Assembly (NCBI GenBank): GCA_902476265.1 | Contig: CABSCP010000009.1 | Coordinates: 1 to 64,000, forward strand | Direction of reading: 5' to 3' | From: an uncultured Lachnospiraceae bacterium | Lineage (GTDB): Bacteria > Bacillota > Clostridia > Lachnospirales > Lachnospiraceae | DNA length: 64,000 nt | Part shown: positions 16,993 through 25,739 of the stretch, piece by piece | Layout of the letters: every line of letters begins with the position of its first letter | How positions within the stretch are numbered: the stretch's first letter is position 1 | Notes under the pieces: generated by a model | Told to the model about the DNA's origin: nothing | Database searches by the model: none | What the model saw: the letters and a program-made list of their open reading frames with translations, nothing else | Translations under genes and position numbers: made by a program

Positions 16993-18864
16993 TCAGTGCT
17001 CTTCTACCGGAGCGATATACAAATTCTTTTTCAGCTCTTCCCGATCCAGGAACGGCGCCAGATCCTCCAGGGGCGGCGAAAACAGGCTGCCGTCCTCCAG
17101 CTTTTTGGTAGCGCTTTTGGGTTCAAAGTTCTGGTCACAAGAAACAAAAATCTCACAGAAAACCGGGCCTTCCATAGCCAGGACGGCGTCCACTGTCCGT
17201 TTCATTTCCTCGTTGCTGTGAGCAGCAAAATAGGCATATCCAAATGCCGCCGCCAGTTTCCCATAGTCCGGAAAGGACAGATCGCCGCTTTCCGGTCCGA
17301 TCCCCACCTTAGTATGTTCCGAAAACAGGTTATTCTGGGTCTGCCGGATGGAATGATATCCCTGATTGTTAATTACAAACAGTTTTATGGGAAGGCGGTT
17401 CGTGAGAACAGTCTGCAATTCCTGCAGATTCATCATCAGGCTGCCGTCCCCTTCAATGCAGATGGTATCCTTCCTTCCCGCCGCGATACAGGCGCCGATG
17501 GCGGCCGGGAGGCCGTAGCCCATACTGGCAATGGCGCTGTTGATCAGAAAACGAGCGTCTTTTTTAATCACGTAGTTATGGCTGCCCACCACACAGGCGC
17601 TGCCGTTTGAGACCACCGTCAGATTCCCATCCGGCAGGCTTTGACTCAAATATTTGATAAAGGCGTATACATTGGCATGTTTTCCGTCCTCTTCCCAATG
17701 CTTTGGAAGCGTGACGGGATAATTTTTCTTCCAGTCCTGACAGATTTGAATCCATTGGACATTCTGAAACAGGGGGCGTACTTCATCCGACTCTCCGGCT
17801 TCTGCACTTCCTGCTGCCAGGCACCTGTTCAAACCTGAAAAAAAATCCTTTGCATCGGCACAGACCGGCATTTCCACATGCAGCGTATGCTTCTTTAATT
17901 CCGCCGGATCGATATCTACCATTATAACATAAGCTTCCCTGGCCCAGGTGCTCCAATTGTATCCAACCTGCCGGATGGAAAGGCGATTGCCCACTGCCAG
18001 CACAAGATCCGCATTCTGCACCGCGAAATTGCCCGGCCGGTCTCCCATAATTCCGCCTCTGCCCACATAGAGGGGATGTTCATCCTCTATGGCGTCGATG
18101 GAATCCCAGCAGGTCACAACGGGAATACCCAGGCGCTCTGCCGCCTCCCGGAACTGGCCGTATCCTCCGGAAAGGCGGATGCCGTTTCCGGCATACAGAA
18201 CCGGCCTTTGGGCGCCTTTGATTTTTTCGATGATTCCCTGAAGGGTTTCTTCGGAAACCGAATCCGGCACACCGGATTCTTCCGCCGTAGGATCGTATCC
18301 GTCCAGTTCTTCCGTTTCGATGATACATCCCTGAAAATTCACCGGAATGTCCACCCAGACCGGCCCTTTTCTTCCGTTCATGGCCAGATGGTATGCTTTT
18401 TCCAGCACATATCTGATCCGCATGGGATCTTCCAGCATGACCGCATATTTGCACATGCAGGATACGGCTTTGACAATATCGAATTCCTGATCCCCCACGC
18501 TGCGAAGGGGCAGGCCCTGTGCAAACTGCATGGTATAACGGGCCGTGGTATCATAACGCACCTGGCCGGAAAGGATGAACATGGGGACAGAATCCAGCCA
18601 TCCGCCCACCACGCCCGTGATGGCATTGGTTCCGCCAGGGCCTGTGGTCACACAGCAGACTGCCATTTTGTTCTCCACCCTGGCATAGGCCTCTGCCGCC
18701 ATGGCACAGGCCTGTTCGTGATGATGGTAGGTACAGTGCAGTCCTTCTTTATGCCCCAGCGCATCGTTTAAATGCATGGCACCGCCGCCTGTTACCATAA
18801 AGCAATCGCTGATTCCTTTGTTTACCAAAAAATCTGCCGCATAATCCGCCAGTCTCTGTTTCAT
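16993..18864 (-). CDS. TPP-dependent carboligase of the acetolactate synthase family (YerE-like)
   Basis: A 623-residue enzyme with the three-domain architecture of AHAS/pyruvate oxidase. The cofactor-activating Glu is in HHEQ (Glu50), TTGPGGTN follows near 73-80, and the TPP-binding motif starts at GDG (472-474) and ends at NN (499-500). GGAG six bases before the ATG supports the start. A normal AHAS would sit with amino-acid genes and a small subunit; here it lies between RfbH and a sugar reductase. YerE, its best-known analogue, transfers an acetyl-level C2 unit from pyruvate to CDP-3,6-dideoxy-4-ketohexose. The sugar role is inference from context. Confidence 0.75.
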   Translation of the reverse strand: MKQRLADYAADFLVNKGISDCFMVTGGGAMHLNDALGHKEGLHCTYHHHEQACAMAAEAYARVENKMAVCCVTTGPGGTNAITGVVGGWLDSVPMFILSGQVRYDTTARYTMQFAQGLPLRSVGDQEFDIVKAVSCMCKYAVMLEDPMRIRYVLEKAYHLAMNGRKGPVWVDIPVNFQGCIIETEELDGYDPTAEESGVPDSVSEETLQGIIEKIKGAQRPVLYAGNGIRLSGGYGQFREAAERLGIPVVTCWDSIDAIEDEHPLYVGRGGIMGDRPGNFAVQNADLVLAVGNRLSIRQVGYNWSTWAREAYVIMVDIDPAELKKHTLHVEMPVCADAKDFFSGLNRCLAAGSAEAGESDEVRPLFQNVQWIQICQDWKKNYPVTLPKHWEEDGKHANVYAFIKYLSQSLPDGNLTVVSNGSACVVGSHNYVIKKDARFLINSAIASMGYGLPAAIGACIAAGRKDTICIEGDGSLMMNLQELQTVLTNRLPIKLFVINNQGYHSIRQTQNNLFSEHTKVGIGPESGDLSFPDYGKLAAAFGYAYFAAHSNEEMKRTVDAVLAMEGPVFCEIFVSCDQNFEPKSATKKLEDGSLFSPPLEDLAPFLDREELKKNLYIAPVEEH

Positions 18865-18922
18865 ATTCCGCTCCAGTCCGCCCTTTTAAACAGGCCATCC
18901 AATTCCTGCTGCTTAGCGATGT

Positions 18923-20275
18923 CTATCGCAGAGCATTCTCCATCACGGCTTCCCTGATCTTTTTTATCATGTAATCGATCATCTCATCCGTCATGCCGGG
19001 ATAAACGCCCACCCAGAAGGAATCCCGCATGATGCGGTCGGTGTTCTCCAGGCTGCCTGCCACCCGGTATCCCTCCTGTGCGTTACGCATCCCGTCAAAG
19101 CAGGGATGCTTGATCAGGTTTCCGGCAAAAAGCATTCTTGTCTGAATGCCCGCTCCTTCAATGAACTGCACCACCTGATTTCTGTCCAGCCCGTTTTTAC
19201 AGGTGAGCAGAAAGCCGAACCAGCTGGGTTCTGTGTTACTACAGGGTTCCGGCAATATGAGCCATTCCTCCAGGCCTGTAAGCCCTGCTTTCAGCCGGTT
19301 GAAATTTTTGCTGCGGCGCTGTACAAATCCCGGAAATTTATCCAGCTGAGCACAGCCGATTGCCGCCTGTAAGTCCGTAGCTTTTAAATTATATCCAAAA
19401 TGGGAATATACATATTTATGGTCATATCCTAAAGGAAGTTCCCCGTACTGTCTGTCAAACCGGTGTCCGCACAGGTTGTCCTTTCCGGAGGGACATACAC
19501 AGTCTCTTCCCCAGTCCCGAAGGGAGCGGATGATTTTGTGGAGCAGCGGGTTATCCGTATAAACCGCGCCGCCCTCTCCCATGGTCATGTGATGGGGCGG
19601 ATAGAAGCTGGAAGTTCCAATGTCCCCGAAGGTTCCGGTCAGTTTCTCTTCCCCGTCCAGCGTGTAGACAGACCCCAGCGCGTCACAGTTATCTTCCACC
19701 AGCCAGAGATGATGTCTCTCACAAAATTCCTTCACCGTTTTCAAGTCGAAAGGATTGCCCAGCGTATGGGCGATCATCACTGCTTTTGTCCGTTCCGAAA
19801 GGGCCCCTTCCAGCTGATCCGTGTCAATATTATACTGGGGTATCGTCACATCCACAAATACCGGAACCGCACCGTACTGGATGATGGGGGATACCGTGGT
19901 GGGAAAGCCCGCCGCCACCGTGATCACCTCATCCTGCCGCCTGATCTGGCGTTCCCCCAAAAGCGGGGAAGTCAGCGCCATAAATGCCAGCAGATTTGCG
20001 GAAGACCCGGAGTTGACCAGCGAACAATAACGAATACCCAGATACTCTGCCAGCTTCTTTTCAAATTCTTCCGTATAGCGGCCGGAAGTGAGCCAGAACT
20101 CCAGAGCGGAATCCACCAGATTCGTCATTTCCGCGCTGTCATAGACTCTGGACGCATAGGGTATCCGCTGTCCTTCCTGAAAATCCTTTTTCTGATTATG
20201 GTAAGTATCGCAATAGGCTTTCACCATCTGCAGGATCTCCTGCCTGGCCTGGGCCTCATTTTTTCCTTCAAACAT
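18923..20275 (-). CDS. rfbH: CDP-4-keto-6-deoxy-D-glucose 3-dehydrase (E1)
   Basis: PMP- and [2Fe-2S]-dependent C-3 dehydrase of the aspartate aminotransferase fold. The usual PLP lysine is replaced by His in SFYPPHHMTMGEGG (His228/229), the defining E1 feature. Four cysteines fit its iron-sulfur cluster: C197, C259, C261 and C269, with the family's C-x-C-x7-C spacing at the end. The frame continues back to 20344, overlapping rfbG, but no RBS is visible there; ATG at 20275 gives 450 residues, with AGGAAAGG somewhat far upstream. Together with a reductase partner (E3, not in the window) it yields CDP-3,6-dideoxy-4-ketoglucose. Confidence 0.93.
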   Translation of the reverse strand: MFEGKNEAQARQEILQMVKAYCDTYHNQKKDFQEGQRIPYASRVYDSAEMTNLVDSALEFWLTSGRYTEEFEKKLAEYLGIRYCSLVNSGSSANLLAFMALTSPLLGERQIRRQDEVITVAAGFPTTVSPIIQYGAVPVFVDVTIPQYNIDTDQLEGALSERTKAVMIAHTLGNPFDLKTVKEFCERHHLWLVEDNCDALGSVYTLDGEEKLTGTFGDIGTSSFYPPHHMTMGEGGAVYTDNPLLHKIIRSLRDWGRDCVCPSGKDNLCGHRFDRQYGELPLGYDHKYVYSHFGYNLKATDLQAAIGCAQLDKFPGFVQRRSKNFNRLKAGLTGLEEWLILPEPCSNTEPSWFGFLLTCKNGLDRNQVVQFIEGAGIQTRMLFAGNLIKHPCFDGMRNAQEGYRVAGSLENTDRIMRDSFWVGVYPGMTDEMIDYMIKKIREAVMENALR

Positions 20276-20300
20276 CCGCTTTTCATCCTTTCCTGCTGTT

Positions 20301-21383
20301 TTATCCGTCTGCCCGTATTTCTTCCCTGGCCGCAAAAAATTCATCGATCTGGGCTTTCATGCAGCCTTCTGCATCTTTCCCATCCCTCCAGGCTTTTGCC
20401 CATTCCACCGTCTTATCCACCGCCGTTTCAATGTTCCATGCAGGTTTCCAGCCAAAAGTGCGCTTCAATCTGGAACAGTCTAGTTTAAGAAAATTTGCTT
20501 CGTGGGGCTGCGCTGCAGTTTCATCCTGTACCCTCCAGCGCTGTCCTTCTCCCCATTTCCGGCAGAAAATCTCAGTCAGCCGCCCTGTTGTGATACAATC
20601 GCTGTCGTCGGGCCCCACATTATAGAATCCCGCATATTCCCTGTTTTCATACTGCCATGCCCCAATCAGGAGGTAGGCATATAAGGGCTCCAGCACATGC
20701 TGAAAGGGCCGGATGGAATAAGGATTCCTGACGAGAATCGTCTCCTTATTGACAGCCGCCCTGATACAATCCGGAAGGATCCGGTCCTTTGCAAAGTCTC
20801 CGCCGCCGATCACATTTCCGGCGCGGGCGGTGGAAACCGCCACCTGCATCTGGTTATAAAAGGATGAAATATAACTATGGGTCACCAGTTCCGAACAGGA
20901 TTTGCTGTTGGAATAAGGGTCATATCCGTCCAGCGGATCCTCTTCCCGGTATCCCCATTCCCACTCCCGGTTATAATATACTTTATCCGTAGTGACATTT
21001 AAAAAGGATTTCACGCATGGGTTCAGCCGGACACATTCACAGATGTTGACCGTCCCCATCACATTGGTTTCATAAGTAGAAACCGGTTCTTCATAGGATG
21101 TGCGCACAATAGGCTGGGCCGCCAGATGGAAAACGATTTCAGGCTGCGCCTGGGCAAATACCCGCTTCATCTGTTCTAAGTCCCGCACGTCACCGGTCAC
21201 GGAATCCATCCGACCCTCAAGCTTTAAAATATCATAAAGGTTCGGATTGGTAGGCGGTTCCAGGCTGTAACCTGTCACCTTCGCCCCGGCTGCCAGCAGG
21301 ATTTCACACAGCCAGCTGCCTTTGAATCCGGTATTCCCTGTCACCAGCACCTTTTTATTTTTATAAAAATCAAACAGTTTCAT
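20301..21383 (-). CDS. rfbG: CDP-glucose 4,6-dehydratase
   Basis: Converts CDP-glucose to CDP-4-keto-6-deoxyglucose. Rossmann motif GNTGFKG at residues 16-22; catalytic YSNSK with Tyr157 and Lys161; the stretch VTTDKVYYNREWEWGYRE is characteristic of RfbG rather than RfbB or GalE. The 360-residue length is normal. First gene of the operon RfbG-RfbH-TPP enzyme-reductase-GT2, behind the sigma-A promoter at 21461-21489. The cytidylyltransferase RfbF that should supply CDP-glucose is not in the window. Confidence 0.93.
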   Translation of the reverse strand: MKLFDFYKNKKVLVTGNTGFKGSWLCEILLAAGAKVTGYSLEPPTNPNLYDILKLEGRMDSVTGDVRDLEQMKRVFAQAQPEIVFHLAAQPIVRTSYEEPVSTYETNVMGTVNICECVRLNPCVKSFLNVTTDKVYYNREWEWGYREEDPLDGYDPYSNSKSCSELVTHSYISSFYNQMQVAVSTARAGNVIGGGDFAKDRILPDCIRAAVNKETILVRNPYSIRPFQHVLEPLYAYLLIGAWQYENREYAGFYNVGPDDSDCITTGRLTEIFCRKWGEGQRWRVQDETAAQPHEANFLKLDCSRLKRTFGWKPAWNIETAVDKTVEWAKAWRDGKDAEGCMKAQIDEFFAAREEIRADG

Positions 21384-21460
21384 TTATCATCCACCCATCC
21401 CGGTTTTTCGGCAGACTTCTCCCAAAAACGGCCTGTTATATGCATTCCGGCTTTCCCTAT

Positions 21461-21489
21461 ATATTATCACCTTTTTTGGCAGCTGACAA
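21461..21489 (-). promoter_or_regulatory. Sigma-A promoter for the CDP-sugar operon
   Basis: On the minus strand, a -35 box TTGTCA (21489-21484) and a -10 box TAATAT (21466-21461) are separated by exactly 17 bases in the 118-base gap upstream of rfbG. The predicted start falls near 21454, leaving a leader of about 70 bases. This is the best promoter I can see in the window. Confidence 0.65.
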
Positions 21490-21501
21490 CCTGACGCTGG
21501 T

Positions 21502-23160
21502 TTAATAATTCCATTCGGAAAGCAAAAAATCTGCACGCTTTATTGCAAAATCTTTCATTTCTTCAAAAGCTTCTTCGTATGAATTTCTATATCTTTGTTC
21601 CGTATTATTTTTTTCTTCCTCCCTTTCATGATTCCACCGTGTCCAGTCCATCATAAAAGATGCCTTATATTTTTCTTTCCATTTGTCAAGTTCCTGTTCT
21701 GCCAGTTCATTCATGATGGGCAGTACCTCTGTGCAATATTTTTTCGCCACACAATTGCGGAAAGAATCTTTTTGATACAGGTTGGTCCATATAGAATGCG
21801 GATATACATGTTTCTTTACATAAAATCCTTCCGGTTCACGTAAATCTAGTCCTTCATCAAGTTTTCCGCCGTTTCCCCATGCCTTATCATAGTCCCATAT
21901 AGGACCGGCAAATATTTTTGAGCTGATGCTGTCATCATATTTATAAAAAAACTGACTTGTTTTATTCGCATCGATATTTTTACATAGTTCTTCCAGCAAG
22001 TACTTATTTGCAAAACTATCCAAATCAATATAATCCAAGTAACCATCAGAATCCTTTTCATCCAGAATGGTATTCTCCAATTTTTGGAACAGACCGGCGA
22101 TATATCTCACTTCATCCACTGTTGCATGTTTCGGACTTTGGATGATCACCGGCTGCCCATCCTCTGTAATAAACCCACTGTTCTCCTCCGGCCATCTTTC
22201 CTCCAGTTCAAATTCTACCAGATATCCTCCTGTAATATCTTTGGGAGATTTTGCCTTGAACCCTTTTTGGTCATCGTCATAAAAAGGATATCTTTTTAAC
22301 AGTTCAAAACCATTCTTATTGATATTCTCTGTTTCAAGGTCTCTGATATTTACACGCTGCCGTCCGACTTCAACCTTTTCCCCTATCAAATAGTTACCAA
22401 TATAATGGCCGTCCACATATAAATCTGCAAAACAGGCTTCAGGAACAAAGCTCATTCCCATTTTTTGTGCTAATTGTACCGTAAAATAATTACGTAACAA
22501 TGTTTGATCGAAGTAATTGGATGTTAAAACCCATTTTCTCGCTTCTCCCATTCCAAAAAAATCTGTATCTTCATCCATTTCCAGTAAGTATGATTTCTTA
22601 GGTGCCAGGTCGAAAGATACATTTCCGCGGGCATGCATCTTTCCTTCTGATATTTCTGCACCCGATCCCTGATTCCAAATATTCACCGTGACCTTTTCTT
22701 CATGCTCTTTCGATCCATTTATTTTTTCAAGATCCTCATTTGCCGTATTTATCCATAAAACAGGGATATCCGACGAAAACATCACCCTGAGTTCTCCTGG
22801 TACCCCCTCCCGTCTGAACTCCACGCTCTCCTTATTCATTATAATAGAATTTCCTTCCAAGGCCTCAGCATTTTCCACCTCGATATCTTCTGACGTATAA
22901 ACGCGCAGTTCTTCTTCATCTTGAAAACAAAATGGAAGAAAAAGAACATAATGGTTCTCTTTCTCTTCCCAGGCTTCTATAACGAAAGGATTTCCGTCTT
23001 TCTGAACCATTGCATAAAATAATTCATGTTTTACCTCATAAGGCCCCTGTTCCTGCAGGGCGTCCTCTTTCGTTCCTTTTTCTATAGTCTGCTTCTCAAA
23101 TGTAAATAATAGAAAGAGCATGAAAATGCTTAAAACAAAAAGACCTATATATTTTCTCAT
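21502..23160 (-). CDS. CotH kinase family protein, membrane-anchored
   Basis: 552 residues beginning with a membrane segment (about 4-21) and no lipobox, so probably membrane-anchored with an external domain. CotH-type signatures are clear: HARGNVSFDLAPKKSYLLEM, WVLTSNYFDQTLLRNYF, DLYVDGHYIGNYLIGEKVEV, GGYLVEFE and GPIWDYDKAWGNGG, the last carrying the putative metal-binding Asp. Known CotH proteins are atypical kinases that phosphorylate spore-coat or surface proteins. Its GC content is lower than that of flanking genes. It ends just upstream of the rfbG promoter; a target in the polysaccharide locus is not known. Confidence 0.85.
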   Translation of the reverse strand: MRKYIGLFVLSIFMLFLLFTFEKQTIEKGTKEDALQEQGPYEVKHELFYAMVQKDGNPFVIEAWEEKENHYVLFLPFCFQDEEELRVYTSEDIEVENAEALEGNSIIMNKESVEFRREGVPGELRVMFSSDIPVLWINTANEDLEKINGSKEHEEKVTVNIWNQGSGAEISEGKMHARGNVSFDLAPKKSYLLEMDEDTDFFGMGEARKWVLTSNYFDQTLLRNYFTVQLAQKMGMSFVPEACFADLYVDGHYIGNYLIGEKVEVGRQRVNIRDLETENINKNGFELLKRYPFYDDDQKGFKAKSPKDITGGYLVEFELEERWPEENSGFITEDGQPVIIQSPKHATVDEVRYIAGLFQKLENTILDEKDSDGYLDYIDLDSFANKYLLEELCKNIDANKTSQFFYKYDDSISSKIFAGPIWDYDKAWGNGGKLDEGLDLREPEGFYVKKHVYPHSIWTNLYQKDSFRNCVAKKYCTEVLPIMNELAEQELDKWKEKYKASFMMDWTRWNHEREEEKNNTEQRYRNSYEEAFEEMKDFAIKRADFLLSEWNY

Positions 23161-23178
23161 AATTTCTTCTCACTGTTT

Positions 23179-24213
23179 TCAGACAATTCTGCCTTTTTCA
23201 TCTATAATCACCCAATTGTCCCACAATTCATGTAATTCTTCCGGAATTATCTGTTGACTATTCTTGTGTTTTGCCGGACGGATCATGATTTTGTCCGGAT
23301 TGGGATTCAGTCTGGCGCCCCAGAAGCTGAAGGTGGAATTGGCACAGATATTATGTTTGCAGCTGCTCATCAGGCGGATATCATAAAAGCTGTTCTCCCC
23401 GGTATTCCAGTCCACAACAGTATACTGAGATCCGCAGTATCTCTCTTTTACATAAGGGATATCGTCTGAAAAGATGTAAAAATGGGCTGCCGGACAGCGC
23501 TTGAGGATGTAAGCCATCGCTGCATCATAATAAGGCTCCGTGCAGATGCCGCCAAACATGGCCGCGTTTTCCGGATCCAGATAATCGCCGCGGCGGATGT
23601 GAATACTGACTGACAATTCCCGTTTCATCTGTTCTATTATCTGTCTATTCTTCTCTACAATTTCTTTATTCTGAATTTTCCCGCTTTTTTCACCAAAATC
23701 ACCTTTTTTCAGAATAGCTTGAACTTTCTCGCAATTCAGGCAACTCTGATTTTTCTCCGTTTTATGTTCTTCTGTCTGATTTTTCTGACTATGATCTGTT
23801 TCAGGGAAAATTATCTGTTTTCTCAGCATGGGGAGAATATCGGCATAATATTTCTCACAGGCCCAGAAACCGGTCAAATATCTGTCTTCAAAGGTAAATA
23901 TTTCCGGATGGTAAATGCCGCTTTCATAAAAGTGCCGGTCTGTTTTGGGAAAGATACGGCGTTTCACCTTGCCTAAAAAAGTATCCGGGCCGATGAGCGC
24001 TTCCTTTTCCGCCTCGGTGCAAATTTCCATGGGCAGGTTTTCGAAATACAGAAGTTCCAGTCTGCGGGCAGCCAGCACATTTTTCTGTCTGTTTTCATCC
24101 GTAAACCAGGAGATATCCAGTTTTGCCTCTTTTCCCAGGCTTTTCATTTTCTGATAGAGCGCATATTGCTGAAGCTGGTTTCCCAGGCCTCCCATCACTT
24201 CGATAATAAGCAT
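23179..24213 (-). CDS. Alpha-1,2-fucosyltransferase-like (GT11)
   Basis: GT11 transferase of 344 residues. N-terminal GGLGNQLQQYALYQKM and the donor-binding HIRRGD (205-210) identify the family; DIRLMSSCKHNICANSTFSFWGA is the conserved C-terminal block. Residues about 139-185 form a Lys/Glu/Asn-rich insertion, absent from the copy at 40463, that should loop out of the fold. The start overlaps the end of the Wzx gene by 19 bases. The donor is expected to be GDP-fucose, but its biosynthetic genes are not in the window, and some GT11 enzymes may use other donors. Confidence 0.85.
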   Translation of the reverse strand: MLIIEVMGGLGNQLQQYALYQKMKSLGKEAKLDISWFTDENRQKNVLAARRLELLYFENLPMEICTEAEKEALIGPDTFLGKVKRRIFPKTDRHFYESGIYHPEIFTFEDRYLTGFWACEKYYADILPMLRKQIIFPETDHSQKNQTEEHKTEKNQSCLNCEKVQAILKKGDFGEKSGKIQNKEIVEKNRQIIEQMKRELSVSIHIRRGDYLDPENAAMFGGICTEPYYDAAMAYILKRCPAAHFYIFSDDIPYVKERYCGSQYTVVDWNTGENSFYDIRLMSSCKHNICANSTFSFWGARLNPNPDKIMIRPAKHKNSQQIIPEELHELWDNWVIIDEKGRIV

Positions 24214-25727
24214 GACAGCCTCCCTTTCACCATTTTATACAGATACTGAAACTCTTCTGATCTTCCGAATACCACAAGGAAGATGCCGTTAAAAATCACG
24301 GTGATCAGAAGCGCCATTGCGATAAATTTTTCAAAAGTCACTTGAGGCATAAATGCCTTCTGCAACGGGATCAGGATCAGAAGCGCTGCAGCAATGACCG
24401 CCAGATATTTCAGGGATTCCCGGAAATAGGAGTATGCGTTTTTGTCAAAGCATACCCGGTATATGATGACCGGTTTGGTGATATTGGCGATCAGGCCCGA
24501 TACCACTGTGCCGATAAAGACGCCGGTCATGCCGATTTTCTGCACCAACACGATGGAAATCACCAGATTGACGGCTCCCTGGATCAGCGTCAGGTACTTA
24601 TCCTGTTCAAAAACTCCCGCCGCTGTTTTAAAATTGGATAGCACCACCCGTTCCCCTTTTAAAAAGTAATCGATCAGATACCAGGTGATGACAGACATGG
24701 CCAAAACACGCTGTTCCCCCATCCACAGGCTCACCAGAGGAGAGAGCAGCAGGAAAAATCCAACCGCGGAAAACCCGTAAATCCAGATGCCGAAAAAACG
24801 GTATACCTTAAACAGTTGAAACTGCCGTTCCTTGCCTTCCGTGGCGATCAGATTTCCGAAGCTGGATATGACCGAATTAAAAAAGATGTTCACATAGTTG
24901 GACACCGCATTGACGATCATTTTGTAGGTGCCGATCAGACCCACCATTTCCACGCCCAAAAAGGAGGAAATGATGATGGCATCCGTCTGCAGACGGGCCA
25001 TATCGCCGATCCGATGCAGCATCAGTGCTTTTGTTTTTTTCACCACCACGCTGCTCTCTTCCTTTGACAGAGGAGCGACCCCTTTTTCCTTCAAAAGCGG
25101 ATATTTCCGGTTTAAGTACTGGCTGATAAAGATTTTCTGGGCCAGGGAAACACCCGCCTGGATCAGCAGATACAGCATATAATTGGGCAGGACAAACAAG
25201 GCGAGCAGCTGCAGCACCACCGCCGCCATTTTGCTGATGGTGTCCGCATTGGTCTGGATATAGTTCTTCTGTTCCGCATTGGCCAGGCTGTATTTATAGG
25301 CCACAAAATAGGAACTCACGGTATTGAATAAAAAGACCAGATAATAAATTCGCAGCTCATGCAGCGTCAGATACCCGGGATTTCCCACAATGACCGGCAG
25401 AAAGGGGATCAGCGCCACCCCGATCACAGCGATCACAATCGCAATGGCCCGATATGCTTTTTTATAAAGCTGCATATAGGACTTGATCTTTTCCCGTTCT
25501 CCTCTGGCCACCAGGCCGTATAGACTGTAATTTAATGCAGTCCCCACTCCCAGCTCCGCCAGGGAAAGCATGGTCAGCACTTCCGTATACAGGTCCTGGA
25601 CGCCGATCAGCGTATCGCCCAGCCGCATGACAAAAACCTGGCGCAGCACAAAATTTAACAGAGTGGTGGCCACGCTTCCGATCAGTCCGAATATGATATT
25701 TCTGGTCGCATATTTTACTCTTCCCAA
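24195..25727 (-). CDS. wzx: Polysaccharide flippase (Wzx, MOP superfamily)
   Basis: A 510-residue protein with about 12-14 membrane spans, no nucleotide-binding motif and the typical Wzx opening (ATRNIIFGLIGSVATTLLNFVLRQVFV). It should flip undecaprenyl-linked repeat units outward for Wzy polymerisation. The start is TTG at 25727 with AGGAG in the stop region of the acyltransferase gene upstream. Pairs functionally with the Wzy-like protein at 32302. High-GC gene next to an AT-rich neighbour. Confidence 0.88.
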   Translation of the reverse strand: MGRVKYATRNIIFGLIGSVATTLLNFVLRQVFVMRLGDTLIGVQDLYTEVLTMLSLAELGVGTALNYSLYGLVARGEREKIKSYMQLYKKAYRAIAIVIAVIGVALIPFLPVIVGNPGYLTLHELRIYYLVFLFNTVSSYFVAYKYSLANAEQKNYIQTNADTISKMAAVVLQLLALFVLPNYMLYLLIQAGVSLAQKIFISQYLNRKYPLLKEKGVAPLSKEESSVVVKKTKALMLHRIGDMARLQTDAIIISSFLGVEMVGLIGTYKMIVNAVSNYVNIFFNSVISSFGNLIATEGKERQFQLFKVYRFFGIWIYGFSAVGFFLLLSPLVSLWMGEQRVLAMSVITWYLIDYFLKGERVVLSNFKTAAGVFEQDKYLTLIQGAVNLVISIVLVQKIGMTGVFIGTVVSGLIANITKPVIIYRVCFDKNAYSYFRESLKYLAVIAAALLILIPLQKAFMPQVTFEKFIAMALLITVIFNGIFLVVFGRSEEFQYLYKMVKGRLSCLLSK

Positions 25728-25739
25728 ATTATTATTCTC

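Noticed and set aside
16993..18864. Branched-chain amino-acid acetolactate synthase (IlvB)
   Set aside because: No ilvN, ilvC or ilvD nearby; it sits between RfbH and a sugar reductase, which favours a sugar carboligase.
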